A stretch of DNA of 35,334 bases, taken from contig CAKQDQ010000017.1 of NCBI GenBank assembly GCA_934229335.1, positions 1 through 35,334 of the forward strand, read 5' to 3'. Every line of letters starts with the position of its first letter. The stretch's first letter is position 1. The notes under the pieces were generated by a model. It did not search any database and had not been told where the DNA came from. It saw nothing but the letters and a program-made list of their open reading frames with translations. The stretch is from an uncultured Prevotella sp. (GTDB lineage Bacteria; Bacteroidota; Bacteroidia; Bacteroidales; Bacteroidaceae). Made by a program: the position numbers and the translations under genes. Shown piece after piece: positions 34,327 to 35,334 of this stretch.

Positions 34327-34523
34327 GGGTGGTTCTATAAATTACCACCGTTAAACGGGACTTACTTTACATAATGACGTTTTGTCATCTGTCGGTCTCT
34401 TTTCGGTTCAAAGCGTAAGCTCATTCAGTCGTTACGCACAGCATAACTTCTTCACTCGCTTACACTTTGACCACGAAAATAGTCTCGAAATATAACAATG
34501 CTAATTTATAGAACCACCCTTAA
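34323..34523. mobile_element. 201-bp element with perfect 22-bp terminal inverted repeats (MITE-like)
   Basis: TTAAGGGTGGTTCTATAAAT continues for 22 bases at 34323-34344 and has an exact inverted copy at 34502-34523. The 157 bases between show no open frame of coding character. The outermost TTAA on each side could be a target duplication of a TTAA-preferring transposon. The left end covers the stop codon of the kinase gene (TAA at 34324-34326). No transposase is present, so it would have to be moved from elsewhere. The IS family is not identified. Confidence 0.7.
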
Positions 34524-34528
34524 GAAAA

Positions 34529-34571
34529 AAAAAGAATCGGAGACAAAGAATATTTGTCCCCGATTCTTTTT
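34529..34571. terminator. Bidirectional terminator between kinase and small secreted protein
   Basis: AAAAAGAATCGG (34529-34540) pairs with CCGATTCTTTTT (34560-34571), with an inner GACAAA/TTTGTC pairing. A-runs on the left and T-runs on the right suit termination of both converging transcripts. Confidence 0.8.
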
Positions 34572-34599
34572 ATATTAATCATGCTGAAACTTTACACTC

Positions 34600-34929
34600 T
34601 TACTCTGCTTTTGCATTAGCTTCTGCTGGAGCCTGCTGCTGTGCTTGCTGAGTGTTGTTCTCATTAGCGTTCTGTGGTGCCTGCTGAGCATTGCTATCTG
34701 CTTTAGACTCTGCAGGAGCCTGCTGCTGTGTCTGCTGAGTGTTGCTCTCGTTAGCGTTCTGCTGTGCCTCCTGAGCGTTGTCATTTGCGTTAGATTCGGC
34801 TGGAGACTGCTGCGAAATAGTGTCAGCTGGAGTTGCCTCTGGCGTGAAGGCTACACTGTTTGAAGCTACTGCGTTACCAAATGATACCATAAACATTGCT
34901 GCGATTGCTGAGAATACTAATTTTTTCAT
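34600..34929 (-). CDS. Small secreted Gln/Asn/Ala-rich repeat protein
   Basis: The 109-residue product has a signal peptide (MKKLVFSAIAAMFMVSFGNAVAS, cleavage near residue 22-23). It is followed only by low-complexity sequence, with no fold that I recognise. The chain after about residue 40 consists of roughly two copies of a 31-residue unit. Each starts PAES(N/K)A, continues with NAQ(E/Q)A(Q/P)QNANE and ends NTQQ(T/A)QQQA. A partial third copy (PAEANAKAE) ends the protein. The DNA repeats match, suggesting expansion by slippage or recombination. The protein is probably disordered and located in the periplasm or at the surface. Start choice is clear (ATG after an A/T-rich leader). Function is unknown. 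Confidence 0.7.
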   Translation of the reverse strand: MKKLVFSAIAAMFMVSFGNAVASNSVAFTPEATPADTISQQSPAESNANDNAQEAQQNANESNTQQTQQQAPAESKADSNAQQAPQNANENNTQQAQQQAPAEANAKAE

Positions 34930-35198
34930 AGTTGTTTAATTTTTAGATTGTGAATATATTGTTATTTGTTATTTTCTTTGTGGTTGTACCGTGAAGTTAT
35001 TTCTTCACTGGCATTTCCACTAACATATATCACAACCGCCATGCCAACTTTTTACAGAATAACGTAACTCTCTAATTATCAACAGCTAACTTTTTTCGTA
35101 GTCTTTTTGTGATGTGTGGAATATGTGGAACAAGTGTAGATTTTTTCCCCACTTTTTTGTGGAATGTCTACAAATCTTCGGCGTATGAATCAGTATTT
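34930..35198. other. Intergenic region
   Basis: I find no open frame with coding character here. Several short runs of T (CTTTTTTCG, GATTTTTTCCCC) are present. I see no complete TTG-20-TAnnTTTG promoter for the small secreted protein gene on the minus strand, and no clear hairpin. Confidence 0.4.
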
Positions 35199-35334
35199 TT
35201 ACATACCGTACTTCCTCATTTTGTTATACAGTGTCTTTCTGTCTATGGCGAGCAACACCGCTGCCTTACTCTTATTACCGTTAGCGGCTTTCAGCGCAGC
35301 CTCTATGCGTTGCCTTTCGTCTTGGGCGTTGTGC
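35199..35334 (-). CDS. Sigma-54-dependent response regulator, C-terminal Fis-type HTH only (cut by window edge)
   Basis: The reverse strand reads HNAQDERQRIEAALKAANGN, then KSKAAVLLAIDRKTLYNKMR, then KYGM and a stop at 35199-35201. The pattern ERQRIEAAL-x-AANGNKSKAA-x-LL-x-I-x-RKTLYNKMRKYG is the Fis-type DNA-binding helix-turn-helix at the end of NtrC-family activators. The AAA+ domain and any receiver would lie beyond the window edge. It converges on the hybrid kinase and could be its partner, although an intervening element and one small gene separate them. Confidence 0.85.
   Translation of the reverse strand, partial: HNAQDERQRIEAALKAANGNKSKAAVLLAIDRKTLYNKMRKYGM

Overview
The window looks like a chromosomal segment of a Bacteroidales bacterium, most likely Prevotella-like. 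Four lines of evidence point there: many promoters of the Bacteroidetes form (a -33 TTG/TTTG, a gap of 20 bases, then TAnnTTTG); a DUF4923 protein; a hybrid two-component kinase; and A-rich translation starts. The base composition is moderate. I found no rRNA or tRNA gene. Taxonomy is inferred from style, not from a marker search.

Positions 1-9825 are ordinary housekeeping DNA. On the minus strand lie nadB (cut by the window edge), a fucose/arabinose isomerase-family gene, mnmA, and a likely rsmA-DUF4923-sstT operon. On the plus strand lie a UPF0104-type membrane protein and an unrecognised membrane protein.

Positions 10059-31705 form one CRISPR island. A minus-strand operon of twelve genes runs from 25378 to 11778: HD-less cas10, a single cas7, csx10 (cas5), a double cas7, a TIGR04423 small protein, a large TIGR03986 cas7, cas6, a Can2/Card1-type CARF nuclease, a TM1812-type CARF-HEPN (Csx1) protein with an extra C-terminal domain, cas1, a CRISPR-associated primase-polymerase, and cas2. 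The gene set points to subtype III-D or a relative. A crRNA-guided Cas7 complex would cut target RNA, Cas10 would make cyclic oligoadenylate, and two different CARF effectors would respond. Cas1, Cas2 and the primase-polymerase would supply new spacers. Two arrays (20 and 28 repeats) flank the island, with nearly identical repeats in opposite orientation. Both have the same conserved leader on the outer side, so both are transcribed inward. A divergent helicase-TPR/OB gene pair lies between the cas operon and the second array.

The most striking content is in the spacers. Three short coding stretches, presumably of phages, are each sampled more than once within or between the arrays. Their differences fall mostly at third codon positions, and in every case the crRNA is antisense to the deduced coding strand. 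That fits RNA targeting by a type III complex.

Positions 31855-35334 carry a hybrid histidine kinase, a 201-bp inverted-repeat (MITE-like) element touching its stop codon, a small secreted Gln/Asn/Ala-rich repeat protein, and the 3' end of a sigma-54-type regulator cut by the window edge.
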